Assembly (NCBI RefSeq): GCF_022879575.1
Contig: NZ_CP084261.1
Span: 434,001 to 498,000, forward strand
Origin: Caballeronia sp. SL2Y3
Lineage (GTDB): Bacteria > Pseudomonadota > Gammaproteobacteria > Burkholderiales > Burkholderiaceae
Direction of reading: 5' to 3'
DNA length: 64,000 bases
How positions within the stretch are numbered: position 1 is the stretch's first letter; every line of letters begins with the position of its first letter. Under the pieces are notes generated by a model. That model saw only the letters and a list, made by a program, of their open reading frames with translations, did not search any database and was not told the DNA's origin. The position numbers were made by a program, and so were the translations under genes. Positions 17,449 through 27,298 of the stretch are shown here, piece after piece.

Positions 17449-19974
17449 ATGGCCGAAGACAACCCCAGCACCGCTCTCGCTCCGCAGCAGTTTTCCATCG
17501 ACGTCATGCTCGAAAAGTACGCCAAAGGCGACGAGACGCGCGTCGACGATATCTATCGACGCGTGGCACGCGGCGTCGCGCTCGCGGAACCGCCCGAAGA
17601 GCGCGCGAAGATCGAAGCCGAGTTCGTCGACAACTTCAAGCGCGGCGCACTGGGCGCGGGCCGCATCATGAGCGCGGCGGGCGCGGGCATCGATGCCACG
17701 CTCATCAACTGCTTCGTGCAGCCGGTCGGCGATGCGATACAAGGTGTCGATGACAACGGTTTGCCCGGCATCTACGTCGCGCTGTTGCAGGCTGCCGAGA
17801 CCATGCGGCGAGGCGGCGGCGTGGGGTATAACTTTTCGGCAATCCGCCCGCGCGGCGCGCGCGTGCATTCGACAGGATCGGCGGCGTCAGGGCCGTGCAG
17901 CTACATGGACGTATTCGATGCCTCGTGCCGCACCGTGGAAAGCGCCGGCTCGCGTCGCGGCGCGCAGATGGGCATTCTCGACTGCACGCATCCGGACCTG
18001 CTCGAATTCATCGCGGCCAAGCACACGAAAGGGCGCTGGAACAACTTCAATGTGTCGGTGGCGGTCACGGACGAATTCATGCAGGCCGTCGCCGATGACG
18101 CCATCTGGCAACTCGTGCACAAGGCGGAGCCGTCGCCGGCGCAACGGGCATCGGCCGATATCCGGCAGCGTGAAGATGGCTTGTGGGTGTATCGCGAAGT
18201 GCGGGCCCGCGAGGTCTGGGACACGATCATGCGTTCTACTTACGATGTTGCGGAGCCGGGCGTCGTCTTTATTTCGCGCATGAACGATGACAACAACCTG
18301 CGCTCGCTCGAAGCCATTCGCGCGACCAATCCGTGCGGCGAGCAGCCGCTTCCGGCGTATGGCTGCTGCAATCTCGGGCCGCTCAATCTCACGCGCTTCG
18401 TGTCCGAGCCGTTCGCGCAGATGCGTGGCGGCGCGCCGCGCTTCGATTGGGACGGCCTCGCGCGGACGACGCGCACGCAAGTCCGCTTTCTCGACGACGT
18501 GCTCGACGTAACCCTCTGGCCGCTGCCGGAACAGGCGCGCGAAGCTCAGGCGAAGCGGCGCATCGGCGTGGGCTTCACGGGGCTCGGCGATACGCTCGTC
18601 ATGCTCGGCTTGCGATACGACTCGCAGGAAGGACGCGACTTCGCGGCGCGCATCGGGCGCACCATGCGCGACGAGGCGTATCGCGCGTCCGTCCAACTGG
18701 CGCGCGAGCGCGGCGCTTTTCCGCTCTTCGACGCGCGGCGATATCTGGAAGAGGGCACGTTCGCATCGCGCCTGCCCGATGACATCACGAGCGCAATTCG
18801 CGCTCACGGCATCCGCAATAGCCATCTGCTTTCCATCGCGCCGACGGGCACGGTGAGCCTCGCGTTCGCGGACAACGCGTCGAACGGCATCGAGCCCGCG
18901 TTCTCGTGGACGTATCAACGCACCAAGCGCATGGCGGACGGCTCGCGACAGAGCTTCGCAGTGGAAGACCACGCGTACCGGCTTTATCGCGAGATGGGCG
19001 GCGACGTGAACGCGCTGCCCGATTACTTCGTGAGCGCGCTCGACATGTCCGCACACGATCACCTCGAAATGATGGCGGCGGTGCAGCCTTTCGTGGACAC
19101 GTCCATTTCGAAGACGGTGAACGTGCCGGCCGACTATCCGTTCGACAAGTTCCAGGACCTTTACTTCGAAGCATGGCGGCGCGGCCTCAAGGGTCTTGCC
19201 ACTTACCGGCCGAACGATACGCTCGGCGCGGTGCTTTCGGTGACGCCGCAGGAGACGCCGAGCGATTCGCCCGATCCCGAACTCGACCTCGATCCGCTGC
19301 GCATCGCGATCGACCATCGGCCGCGCGGCGAATTGCCTGCCATCATCGAAAAGGTCGAATATCTGACGCAGGCGGGCAAGAAGTCGCTGTATCTCGCGGT
19401 GTCGTTCATCGAAGTGACCGGGCGCATCGCGGGCGAGGACGTGACCATCGAGCGTCCGATTGAATTCTTTATACCGACAGGACAGAGCGACGAATCGCAG
19501 CAGTGGATCACGGCGACGATGCGTTCGCTTTCGCTTGCCGCGCGTGGCGGCTTCGCGGCGCGCACGTTGCAGGACATGCGCAAGGTGTCGTGGGACCGGG
19601 GACAAGTGCGCCTCGGCGATGTCGAGCGGCTCGACGGTCATCGCAGTCCGCGTTGGCACGACTCCGAAGTCGCGGCGCTGGCTTACGCGATCCAGCAGAT
19701 TCTGTATCGACGCGGTTTTTTGGATGCAGAAGGCAATCAGGTTCCTTCGCGCGTGCTCGCGCGCAAGCGCAGCGAAGCGGCGGCGCCTTTACGCACCTTG
19801 CAGCCCGAAGACGAACAGGACGCGCCCGACGACGTGGCTGTAGCGCCCGCCGATCCGCATGGACTCGCGCAGATGCACGGACGTAAATGCGCGACGTGCG
19901 GCGCAAATGCGGTGATTCGCAAGGACGGGTGTGATTTCTGTACCGCTTGTGGGGAGATTGGTGCGTGCGGTTGA
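17449..19974 (+). CDS. nrdJ: adenosylcobalamin-dependent ribonucleotide reductase (class II)
   Basis: An 841-residue class II reductase that makes deoxyribonucleotides without oxygen dependence, using B12. Signatures: NPCGEQPLPAYGCCNLG (radical-site and substrate motif), GVGFTGLGDTLVMLGL, APTGTVSLAFADNASNGIEP, and a C-terminal Cys-rich tail CATCGANAV...CTACGEIGACG that relays reducing power. The start at 17449 (MAEDNPSTALAP) follows AGGATCAGG; an upstream in-frame start at 17407 lacks support. No B12 riboswitch was seen in the 178 bp between mobB and this gene. The gene stands alone, without nrdAB or nrdDG nearby. Confidence 0.93.
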   Translation: MAEDNPSTALAPQQFSIDVMLEKYAKGDETRVDDIYRRVARGVALAEPPEERAKIEAEFVDNFKRGALGAGRIMSAAGAGIDATLINCFVQPVGDAIQGVDDNGLPGIYVALLQAAETMRRGGGVGYNFSAIRPRGARVHSTGSAASGPCSYMDVFDASCRTVESAGSRRGAQMGILDCTHPDLLEFIAAKHTKGRWNNFNVSVAVTDEFMQAVADDAIWQLVHKAEPSPAQRASADIRQREDGLWVYREVRAREVWDTIMRSTYDVAEPGVVFISRMNDDNNLRSLEAIRATNPCGEQPLPAYGCCNLGPLNLTRFVSEPFAQMRGGAPRFDWDGLARTTRTQVRFLDDVLDVTLWPLPEQAREAQAKRRIGVGFTGLGDTLVMLGLRYDSQEGRDFAARIGRTMRDEAYRASVQLARERGAFPLFDARRYLEEGTFASRLPDDITSAIRAHGIRNSHLLSIAPTGTVSLAFADNASNGIEPAFSWTYQRTKRMADGSRQSFAVEDHAYRLYREMGGDVNALPDYFVSALDMSAHDHLEMMAAVQPFVDTSISKTVNVPADYPFDKFQDLYFEAWRRGLKGLATYRPNDTLGAVLSVTPQETPSDSPDPELDLDPLRIAIDHRPRGELPAIIEKVEYLTQAGKKSLYLAVSFIEVTGRIAGEDVTIERPIEFFIPTGQSDESQQWITATMRSLSLAARGGFAARTLQDMRKVSWDRGQVRLGDVERLDGHRSPRWHDSEVAALAYAIQQILYRRGFLDAEGNQVPSRVLARKRSEAAAPLRTLQPEDEQDAPDDVAVAPADPHGLAQMHGRKCATCGANAVIRKDGCDFCTACGEIGACG

Positions 19975-20559
19975 GGACTCGCGACGGAAAGCCTCGTGCT
20001 AAAGCACGCTACTTGTTGACCGTCGCATGTCCATCGAATCTTTCTTGGGTCGGGGGCTGCGTGCATGTGGAGAGGACGCTATTGCCGCAAGCCGCTTGAG
20101 CGAGGTCAGCGTCGGCCGAGGGCTATGGGGCTTCAATCCGCGATGTGAACGTCCCATCAATGCGGTAGTTGCGGTCGCCGGATGCACTCTTGTGTTAATC
20201 CGCGAAGTTGGGCTTAGCGAGTTTCCGTCCGTCGCTCCGCCGTGGCTTGTTGGCAAGCAAGGACAAAATAGAGTCGGGCGTCTCCGCAACTGCCCAGTCC
20301 ATCTTCTTTCCCGGGCTACCATTTCGTGCATGTGGACCACGACTAATCTCTTCAAACACCTTGCCGACGAGCAAGCATAAGGGCGTCTGGCTGGACGCAG
20401 ACCTATCGGTCGTCAAAATATGGAACGCATTCGGAGTTTTCTGGTATCGAAAGGCTCGCCGGTCAGGATACTGACGCACGGGCGACATCGCCTGATGTCT
20501 GTCCGTGCTTCACGACTTGACCTCGCTTCGTACGAAGCCTTTCGGGGAACTCATCATTC
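19975..20559. other. 585-bp spacer before vgrG, no gene recognised
   Basis: GC content drops compared with nrdJ. Both strands are open over 20195-20488 (up to 97 codons), but neither translation shows a family, good start site or usual codon use. The stretch looks like decayed or imported DNA at the left edge of the type VI island. An inverted repeat GACATCGCCTGATGTC lies at about 20483-20498. Confidence 0.5.
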
Positions 20560-23058
20560 ATGCCGCGTCAATCCGACCTGCGCTTCACGTTCGAGACCGC
20601 GAGCGGCCTTGCGCTCGACGTCCGCAGCTTTGACTTAGTGGAGGGGCTCTCTAAGCCGTTCGAGCTGGATCTGGAACTCGCTAGCCACGATCCCGCCGTC
20701 GACTTCGGCAAGGTTCTGGACCAATCTGCGCTCTTCACGCTCTGGCGCGATGGCGTGCCGGTGCACTACGTCCACGGCATCGTCAGCGCCTTCGAGCAGG
20801 GCGAGACTGGCTTTCGGCGCACCGTGTATTACGCGACGGTGACGCCCGCCCTCGCCAGGGCCGACTTGCGCAGCAACTGGCGCGTGTTCCAGCAGAAGAG
20901 CATCCCGCAGATCCTGCAGACGCTGATGACCGAGCAAGGCATCACCGACTACGAACAGATGACGTTCGGCACGTATTTGCCCCGTGAGTATTGTGTGCAA
21001 GCAGGGGAATCGACGCTCGAATGGGTGCAGCGCATTGGCGCGGAAGAAGGCCTCTACTACGCCTTTGAATTCTCCGCGAACGGCCATCGTCTGATCCACG
21101 GCGACAAGCTCATCGTGCATGGCGCGATCGCGGGCGGCCCGGTCTCCTATAACCCGAACCCCGGCGGCGATGCGCCCGAGCCGGGCTTGCGCAGTTTCCG
21201 CTACGCCGAACGCGTACGCACGGCCCGCCAGACGCAACGCGACTATACGTTCAAGAACCCGCAGTACGGCCAGCAGCATAGCCAGGACGGAGGGAACCTC
21301 GACCACCAGGGCCGGGATTACGAACGCTACGGCTACCCCGGACGGTACAAGGAAGATGCAGCCGGTGTTCCCTTCACGCAGACGCGCCTCTTGGCGCTGC
21401 GGCGCGATGCGCAGGTCGCAATCGCCGAGGGCGACGATGCGCGTCTCATCCCGGGCTTGCGCTTCGATCTCGTCGACCATCCGCGCGAGGAATGGAATCG
21501 CGGCTGGCGGCCGGTGCGCATCACGCATCACGGCACCCAGCATGTGAGCCAGGAAGAAGAAGCCGCGGATGCTCAGCAAGGCACGCACTACGGCTACACC
21601 GCCGAGCTGGTGCCCGACGACGTTGAATGGAAAGCGCCGCTGCCTGACAAACCACGCATCGACGGGCCGCTGATCGCGACGGTCACCGGCCCAGCGGGCG
21701 AGGAGATCTATTGCGACGAGTTTGGTCGCGTCAAGATTTGCTTTCCATGGCAGCGGAACGACCCGCCCGACGAGCGAAGCTCCTGCTGGGTGCGGGTGGC
21801 GCAGAACTGGGCGGGCGCGACGTGGGGCCATATGGCGATTCCCCGCATCGGTCAGGAAGTGATCGTCGCATTCCTGGACGGCGACCCTGACCAGCCGATC
21901 ATCATCGGGCGCACGTATCACGCGGCGAACTTGCCGCCTTATGAGCTGCCTAGGCATAACACCATCAGCACGATCCGCAGCAAGGAACACAAGGGTAGCC
22001 GCGCCAGCGAATTGCGGATCGACGATACCCAGCAGCAGATCAGTGCCGCGCTGATGAGCGATCACGGCGCGAGCGCGCTGCATTTGGGGTATCTCACCCA
22101 TCCTCGTCCGCAAGGAGGGGCGCCTCGCGGGGAAGGCTTCGAGCTGCGCACCGACGAGCACGGCGCGCTGCGTGCCGGCAAGGGACTCCTTCTCTCCACT
22201 GACGGGCAAACCAAGGCGCAAGGCGGGCAACTCAGCCGTGCAGAGTTAGTGCAGTGCCTGCAAGGCGCACTCGAACTGGCCAAGCAGCTTGGCGACTATG
22301 CCGGTCAACATCAGAGCCTGCCGCACGACGCTAGTGCGCAAGAGCACTTGACCGACGCTGTGCGGGATCTGGGCCATGGCGCAAACGACGAAAAGACTGG
22401 CGCGAACGGCGGTCAGCCGGTCATCGCGCTTAGCAGCCCGGCTGGCATTGCCGCAGGGACGCCCCAGTCGATGACATGGGCCGCTGGCCAGCACATTGAT
22501 AGCGTAGCGCAGCACAACCAGCAAGTGACTGCGGGTCAGGCTCTACTGATGAACGCCGGTCAGGGTATCAGCCTGTTCGCGCATGGCGGCGACATCAAGC
22601 AGATCGCTCATCAGGGCGATCTGATGTTGCAAGCGCAGCAGAGCACGGTGCGCATGGAAGGTAAGCAGAGCGTGGAGTTGTACGCCACCGACGAACACAT
22701 TCTCGGTGTGGCCAAGAAGCACGTCACCCTGATGTGCGGGGGCGCCTACATCAAGCTCGAAGGCGGCAACATCGAACTCGGATGTCCGGGGGAGATTCGC
22801 TTCAAGGCCTCCAGCTATGACATGGCAGGCCCTGCCAGCCAGAACGGCAAGCTGCCGCAGTTCGATGTGGGCGACACGCAACGCAGGTTCATCGTGCTAA
22901 TGCCCGACGGTCAAAGGCCCGTTCCCAACCAACCCTACAGCATCACACTGGACAACGGCGAAGTCGTCAAGGGCGTCACCGATGCCCAAGGGGCCACCCA
23001 GTTGCTGCAAAAGAACGCGATGCACATCGCGCAACTGGTGCTGCACAAGTCCGAGTGA
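20560..23058 (+). CDS. vgrG: VgrG, type VI secretion tip protein
   Basis: An 832-residue trimeric spike protein. The N-terminal ~450 residues hold the gp27/gp5-like core (LALDVRSFDLVEGLSKPFELDLEL, VPARYCVQ-type region as YLPREYCVQAGESTLEWVQRI). The OB/needle base includes DEFGRVKICFPW, SCWVRVAQNWAG and PRIGQEVIVAFLDGDPDQPIIIGR. Then come the DUF2345 needle (about 600-760, with LMCGGAYIKLEGGNIELGCPG) and a short C-terminal extension (~70 residues) that may dock cargo. Effector and adaptor genes follow on the same strand. No baseplate or sheath genes are in the window, so this is an accessory vgrG island. Confidence 0.95.
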   Translation: MPRQSDLRFTFETASGLALDVRSFDLVEGLSKPFELDLELASHDPAVDFGKVLDQSALFTLWRDGVPVHYVHGIVSAFEQGETGFRRTVYYATVTPALARADLRSNWRVFQQKSIPQILQTLMTEQGITDYEQMTFGTYLPREYCVQAGESTLEWVQRIGAEEGLYYAFEFSANGHRLIHGDKLIVHGAIAGGPVSYNPNPGGDAPEPGLRSFRYAERVRTARQTQRDYTFKNPQYGQQHSQDGGNLDHQGRDYERYGYPGRYKEDAAGVPFTQTRLLALRRDAQVAIAEGDDARLIPGLRFDLVDHPREEWNRGWRPVRITHHGTQHVSQEEEAADAQQGTHYGYTAELVPDDVEWKAPLPDKPRIDGPLIATVTGPAGEEIYCDEFGRVKICFPWQRNDPPDERSSCWVRVAQNWAGATWGHMAIPRIGQEVIVAFLDGDPDQPIIIGRTYHAANLPPYELPRHNTISTIRSKEHKGSRASELRIDDTQQQISAALMSDHGASALHLGYLTHPRPQGGAPRGEGFELRTDEHGALRAGKGLLLSTDGQTKAQGGQLSRAELVQCLQGALELAKQLGDYAGQHQSLPHDASAQEHLTDAVRDLGHGANDEKTGANGGQPVIALSSPAGIAAGTPQSMTWAAGQHIDSVAQHNQQVTAGQALLMNAGQGISLFAHGGDIKQIAHQGDLMLQAQQSTVRMEGKQSVELYATDEHILGVAKKHVTLMCGGAYIKLEGGNIELGCPGEIRFKASSYDMAGPASQNGKLPQFDVGDTQRRFIVLMPDGQRPVPNQPYSITLDNGEVVKGVTDAQGATQLLQKNAMHIAQLVLHKSE

Positions 23059-23115
23059 GAACGCTGCGCGCTTCGCTTAAAAGAACGCCCAACGCTTTAT
23101 ACCCAAATCGCTTCT

Positions 23116-25335
23116 ATGAACGCCGATACATCTTCGTCCACACGCCCGTTGTCTGGAGAAAATAAGACGCTGCTCTATCCGGGCGGCCAGGCTGCCTATG
23201 CGCAGGCTACGCAAGGCAAGCCGTGCGTGACGATCATGGTGCACGGCGTAAACGATCTGGCAGGCGTCTATGCCGACATTGAGAAGGGACTCTGCGAGGG
23301 ACTCAACGAGCGGCTGGATCACCTGAGCAACGCACGCGGGCAAACCAATTCGGCGGCGCTGGTGCCGGCAAGTTATTCGTTGCCCACCGCGCAGGATCAT
23401 CTCGCCAAAGATCCGGACAAGGTCTACTTCCGGCGTCTGGCCAATACCGGCCAGGGCGGGGATGCGTCGCGCAGCGTCGTCATTCCGTTTTATTGGGGCT
23501 TTCGTGAAGATGGCGGTGCGGACCCGAAGACCCGCGTGCCCTATATCAAGAAAGATACGCCTCATGGCGAGTGGCTCGACCGCTACGGCAACCGTCTGGA
23601 CAAGGCCGGCACCAAGGAGGGCGGCGCCTTCGCCAACGCTACCACCACGCTGCCCGACATGTGGCTGGACGGCTTTAGCGGCATGGCCTTCGGCATTTTG
23701 CCCATGAACGCGCTGGCCGGCACGCCTGGGCATCCGCTGTTTGCGGGGCCACCGCGCAACTACATGGTGCTGGCGGCCAAGCGGCTGGCCATGCTGGTGA
23801 AGATCATCCGCGCCAAGCATCGCGACGATACGGTCAATGTAGTCGCTCACAGCCAGGGCACCATGCTGACCCTGCTGGCCAACGCGTTTCTCAAGGACGA
23901 AGGGCAACGTCCCATCGACAGCGCCGTATTCATGAATTCGCCCTATAGCTTAATCGAGCCTTTCATGGAGCGTGTGCAGGTGCGTCAGCGACAGCAGACC
24001 AAAGACGCGAGGCGCGACACGCTCAGCAGAATCATCCGCTTTATCGGCGACCAGCCGCACCCCACGCCCTCGCTCACGGACATGGCCGATCCGGGCAAGC
24101 TCGCTTGCATCGGGGGGCAGCGCTGGAACGGTCAGCAATGCACGACCACGCTGGATAACGAACACACGCGCTTCGACGAACGTGACAATCGCGGCAACAT
24201 CTGTCTGTATTTCACGCCGCTGGATCAAACGGTTGGCTTGCTCAATGTGCAGGGTATCGGCTGGCAGGGCGTGCCCGACGATGTGTTGAGCGAACTGGGC
24301 GGGCGCTTTCATCAGCGCGTGTTCACGCTGCGCGAGCGCAATGGACAGCCCGAAGAGGTCGGCGCGCGCGAGCCCGGGTATCGCTACGTGCTGCGCCAGC
24401 ACGGCGAAAGCACCTGGGATGGCGATGGTCAGGGATGGACAGGCAACTTGATCAAGGCCGAACTGGCAGAGGGGCAGACCGTCACGCTCAATGCGCCCCG
24501 GTTGCCCAAGCCGCTGCGCGTGAATTTCGACGGCACGGGCAACTTTATCGACGAAAGCGTTGCCAAGGACGGCATCCATATGGTCAAGGCGCCCATGGAC
24601 CCGGTCGATGCGTCCATTGGGATTACCAATGGCGCGTGGAAGCCGGGCGTCGTCAAGCCCTATGACATGGCGGCGGATGATCCGGTGTTCTCCCAGGGGT
24701 ACGACGCGACCAATGTGCAGAACGCGCTCAACGCGGACAAGGAGGCGTTCGACACAACCAAGGTGGCCAGCGTCACGCCGCTGGACAACGGCATGGTGCG
24801 CGTGATGCGCACGGAGACGCCCAGCGATGCGCGCAAGCGGCTGATGGAGACGCCGGCCGATCAACTCACCAAGGACGACGCCCTGTCGTTCCATTCGGCC
24901 ATTCCGGCGAACTCCGAGCACAGCCGCCGAGCCGTGGCTTACGACCTGGCCATCGGGCAGGCTAAGAGCATCGACGACGAGGCCTTCTATAGCTATTTGT
25001 GTCGGATTGCTGATTGGCGGCTGGGGTGGGGCGGAAAATCGAAGAGCCAAAATGGTAGGCGCGAGAATGCCGACATTGAGACATCTGATAACCGTACCTT
25101 CGACGATAACAATCCGGACGCCGACACGTTGAAGTTCTATCAAGAAGAAGCGCCCGAAAACAAGGCATTGATCGATGCCACCGCAGACTATCGTACTACC
25201 GGCCAACCGACCGAAGCGCAGGTCAAACAATACTTCAACCCGAAGTTGCCGTCGTTAATCAGGAGTGAGACCTTTGAACAAGTCGTTCCGATTCCGCACC
25301 AGTTCCCCGAGCGCGTGTCGATTTCTTCGCGGTAG
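23116..25335 (+). CDS. tle3: Tle3-family type VI phospholipase effector, copy 1
   Basis: A 739-residue alpha/beta-hydrolase effector of the Tle3 (DUF3274) class, toxins delivered by VgrG that degrade membrane phospholipids of target cells. It has the early VHGVNDLAGVYADIE segment, the nucleophile elbow AHSQG with Ser246, and late domain motifs LSFHSAIPAN and YLCRIADWRLGW. The elbow begins with Ala instead of the usual Gly seen in copy 2. It starts 57 bp after vgrG and overlaps the next gene by 62 bp. The ribosome site is weak. Its length is near that of known Tle3 proteins. No signal peptide is present, as expected for type VI cargo. Confidence 0.88.
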   Translation: MNADTSSSTRPLSGENKTLLYPGGQAAYAQATQGKPCVTIMVHGVNDLAGVYADIEKGLCEGLNERLDHLSNARGQTNSAALVPASYSLPTAQDHLAKDPDKVYFRRLANTGQGGDASRSVVIPFYWGFREDGGADPKTRVPYIKKDTPHGEWLDRYGNRLDKAGTKEGGAFANATTTLPDMWLDGFSGMAFGILPMNALAGTPGHPLFAGPPRNYMVLAAKRLAMLVKIIRAKHRDDTVNVVAHSQGTMLTLLANAFLKDEGQRPIDSAVFMNSPYSLIEPFMERVQVRQRQQTKDARRDTLSRIIRFIGDQPHPTPSLTDMADPGKLACIGGQRWNGQQCTTTLDNEHTRFDERDNRGNICLYFTPLDQTVGLLNVQGIGWQGVPDDVLSELGGRFHQRVFTLRERNGQPEEVGAREPGYRYVLRQHGESTWDGDGQGWTGNLIKAELAEGQTVTLNAPRLPKPLRVNFDGTGNFIDESVAKDGIHMVKAPMDPVDASIGITNGAWKPGVVKPYDMAADDPVFSQGYDATNVQNALNADKEAFDTTKVASVTPLDNGMVRVMRTETPSDARKRLMETPADQLTKDDALSFHSAIPANSEHSRRAVAYDLAIGQAKSIDDEAFYSYLCRIADWRLGWGGKSKSQNGRRENADIETSDNRTFDDNNPDADTLKFYQEEAPENKALIDATADYRTTGQPTEAQVKQYFNPKLPSLIRSETFEQVVPIPHQFPERVSISSR

Positions 25336-27022
25336 CTTCGCTCTGTTGTGCGCCGGGCTTGCAACCGTGGCATCGGCAGTACCGCCGTTGAACCCGCTCC
25401 TCACGCGCGTGCCCGGTACGGCCGCAGCAATGCCCGACACGTTCGGGCCGGTGAGCTGCTTTGCCTCAGCCGCGCGATACCCCACGAACGACGACCTTGT
25501 CTACCCCGCACCTTCGTCTGCCGAGGATTCCTCCAATATGTATTCTTCGCTCAATAGCGCCCCGACCACGTCTCCACATCTCGATACGCTGGACGTGGTC
25601 AGCGTGGGAATAAGTCTGGACGTCTACCGTCAAGGACAGGTGTGGGCCCAAATGCGAAAGCAAGATGCTGCCGAGCTCAATAGTTTGCATGTAGGGTCCA
25701 TCTTGCCGATGGACCCTAGGCAGTACCCGGTCACCGCTGGCGAGAAAGACATGGCCTGGGAGCAGCGGCAAGCCAATGCCCTTGAGCTCGCCCTGAAGGA
25801 CTTCAGAGAAGCATGGCCGATTCCCACCGTCACTGTGGTGCGCGGATGGGACCGCAATGCGCCGCGGTTGCGTGTGCCCGTCGAAAATATGGAGCCCTCC
25901 CTCACCACGATGGTGGACGATAACCGTCCGGACGCCGGCTTGCACTGGCACGAGATCATGCAGTTAAAGAACGGGGTGATCTGCAACGACACGCCCGAAG
26001 GCACGATCGAGATGATCTTCCGCTCGTTCGAGGCCAATCCGGATATGCCAGCAATGCTTGTGTATGTCGTGGAGGGCTTCAGCATGGCTAACGCGCTCTC
26101 CAGTCGTAATACTAAGATCGGTACTTACCCACTGATTGGCTTAGGAACCGGCCCGCGTCAACCGGGCGAGCTCACCGACGCGATTGTCGCGTTAGTCGTA
26201 GCTCGCCCCGAACGGGTGGACTGGCTGCGCTATTTCGTGCCGTACACCGCGGCGCCAGCGGACCATTCGATCTACCCGGGCTTCACCTTCTGGGATCATC
26301 AGCCCCCGGTGCCGTTCCGCCCGACGACGTTTATCCCGAAGCCGTGGACCGCGCTGGGATTCAAGCAGTGGGACGCGATGAAGACGCTCGCTGTGCTGCA
26401 TCGCCCCGTCACCGTTTCGCTGAACGACGCCACCGGCGCGCGTCTGAAGAACGATGCGCTCACCACGGCTCTGGCTAATGGCTGGAAAGCGGCGGCAGGC
26501 AAGCTGAACTCGAGCCCCTCGCGCGTCTTTTACGACGCCGGTCAAAAGCCCATAGCACCGCCGCTAGCCCAACTCATGCCCGCGCTGAAGGCGGCCGGCA
26601 GCCCGCTCGATCTGCTCGAATCGAAGGAAAGCTACGATCTGACGCAGCGCCTGGGCGACACGGGTGCGGCTTCGCCGTTCGTCGGCATTGCGCTCGCCAC
26701 CATGGCGACCTATCTGAATGCCGATACCAGCGTGGTCGTGCCGCTGCGCCGCGCCGATCAGGCCACCCTGATCACGATAACGTCGCCTACGCCAGGTAAG
26801 AAGCCAAGCTCCGACCCCTTCGGCGTCAAATTATTGCCACAGACGGCCAGCAGCGACGCGCCCACGACCATCATGCAACCGCAGCAGCCCACGGTGCTGC
26901 CGCCGCTGCCGACCACCCGGCCGTTCATCGCGCGCAGCGCAGAGCAGATGCTTCGCGAGCAACGCATGCTGGACGACTTCATCGCCGGAGGCGATGGAAG
27001 CGATCCGGTGGATCGCGGCTAG
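25274..27022 (+). CDS. tla3: Tla3-like (DUF2875) lipase adaptor protein, copy 1, with N-terminal signal
   Basis: A 582-residue DUF2875 protein. In Pseudomonas aeruginosa the DUF2875 protein Tla3 is a cytosolic adaptor that loads Tle3 onto VgrG2b. Family segments here include LDTLDVVSVGISLDVYRQGQVW, PIPTVTVVRGWDRN, RPDAGLHWHEI and LLESKESYDLTQRLGDTGAASPFVG. The TTG at 25274 was chosen because AGGAG ends 8 nt before it; GTG 25265 overlaps that site. Unlike copy 2, it begins with a basic region and a hydrophobic stretch (FALLCAGLATVASA) like a signal peptide, so the mature protein may be periplasmic. The last ~460 bp are nearly identical to copy 2. Confidence 0.82.
   Translation: MNKSFRFRTSSPSACRFLRGSFALLCAGLATVASAVPPLNPLLTRVPGTAAAMPDTFGPVSCFASAARYPTNDDLVYPAPSSAEDSSNMYSSLNSAPTTSPHLDTLDVVSVGISLDVYRQGQVWAQMRKQDAAELNSLHVGSILPMDPRQYPVTAGEKDMAWEQRQANALELALKDFREAWPIPTVTVVRGWDRNAPRLRVPVENMEPSLTTMVDDNRPDAGLHWHEIMQLKNGVICNDTPEGTIEMIFRSFEANPDMPAMLVYVVEGFSMANALSSRNTKIGTYPLIGLGTGPRQPGELTDAIVALVVARPERVDWLRYFVPYTAAPADHSIYPGFTFWDHQPPVPFRPTTFIPKPWTALGFKQWDAMKTLAVLHRPVTVSLNDATGARLKNDALTTALANGWKAAAGKLNSSPSRVFYDAGQKPIAPPLAQLMPALKAAGSPLDLLESKESYDLTQRLGDTGAASPFVGIALATMATYLNADTSVVVPLRRADQATLITITSPTPGKKPSSDPFGVKLLPQTASSDAPTTIMQPQQPTVLPPLPTTRPFIARSAEQMLREQRMLDDFIAGGDGSDPVDRG
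26561..27022 (+). repeat. direct repeat, left copy (3' part of tla3 copy 1)
   Basis: This 462-bp block aligns without gaps to 30628-31089 at a constant offset of 4067 bp, with only scattered substitutions. Upstream of it the two tla3 genes are clearly diverged in sequence and length. The sharp change in similarity suggests recent recombination or gene conversion rather than simple old duplication. Confidence 0.85.
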
Positions 27023-27108
27023 GCAGACGTCGTCCGGTATGACGCGCGTCGCGCCGGGCGGCATCTCCAATCCTTCAAACCAATGCAAAGCGTTGAACGA
27101 GGCATTGA

Positions 27109-27206
27109 TGCAATTTCCCGGCAAACGTCCCATTCGCGTGGGCGATTCGACAACCCATGGCGGCAATCGTGCTGCCCACGTGCCCTCGGCGCAACGCAGC
27201 ACGTAG
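27109..27206 (+). pseudogene. broken PAAR gene remnant
   Basis: The frame starts MQFPGKRPIRVGDSTTHGG, matching the intact PAAR gene at 31175, but a one-base insertion just after the GGCGGC codons (GGCGGCAATCGTG against GGCGGCATCGTG) shifts the frame. Similarity ends near 27182 and a stop follows at 27204. The ribosome site has also decayed (CGAGGCATTG against AAAGGAGGCTCTA). The metal-binding half is missing, so no spike could form. It marks the end of the first tle3-tla3-PAAR module. Confidence 0.8.
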
Positions 27207-27298
27207 ACAAAGAGGCGATGCATACCGCTGACATCAGCGTGCGGAGCACACCACAAAAACAATAGAGCTATCGAATATTCAGTTTTGCGAAGACCGTC

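Noticed and set aside
17887..19659. A 590-codon minus-strand frame opposite nrdJ
   Set aside because: Antisense shadow of a gene with full class II reductase motifs.
20195..20488. Hypothetical proteins on both strands upstream of vgrG
   Set aside because: No ribosome site, family or normal codon pattern on either strand; overlap of both frames argues for chance.
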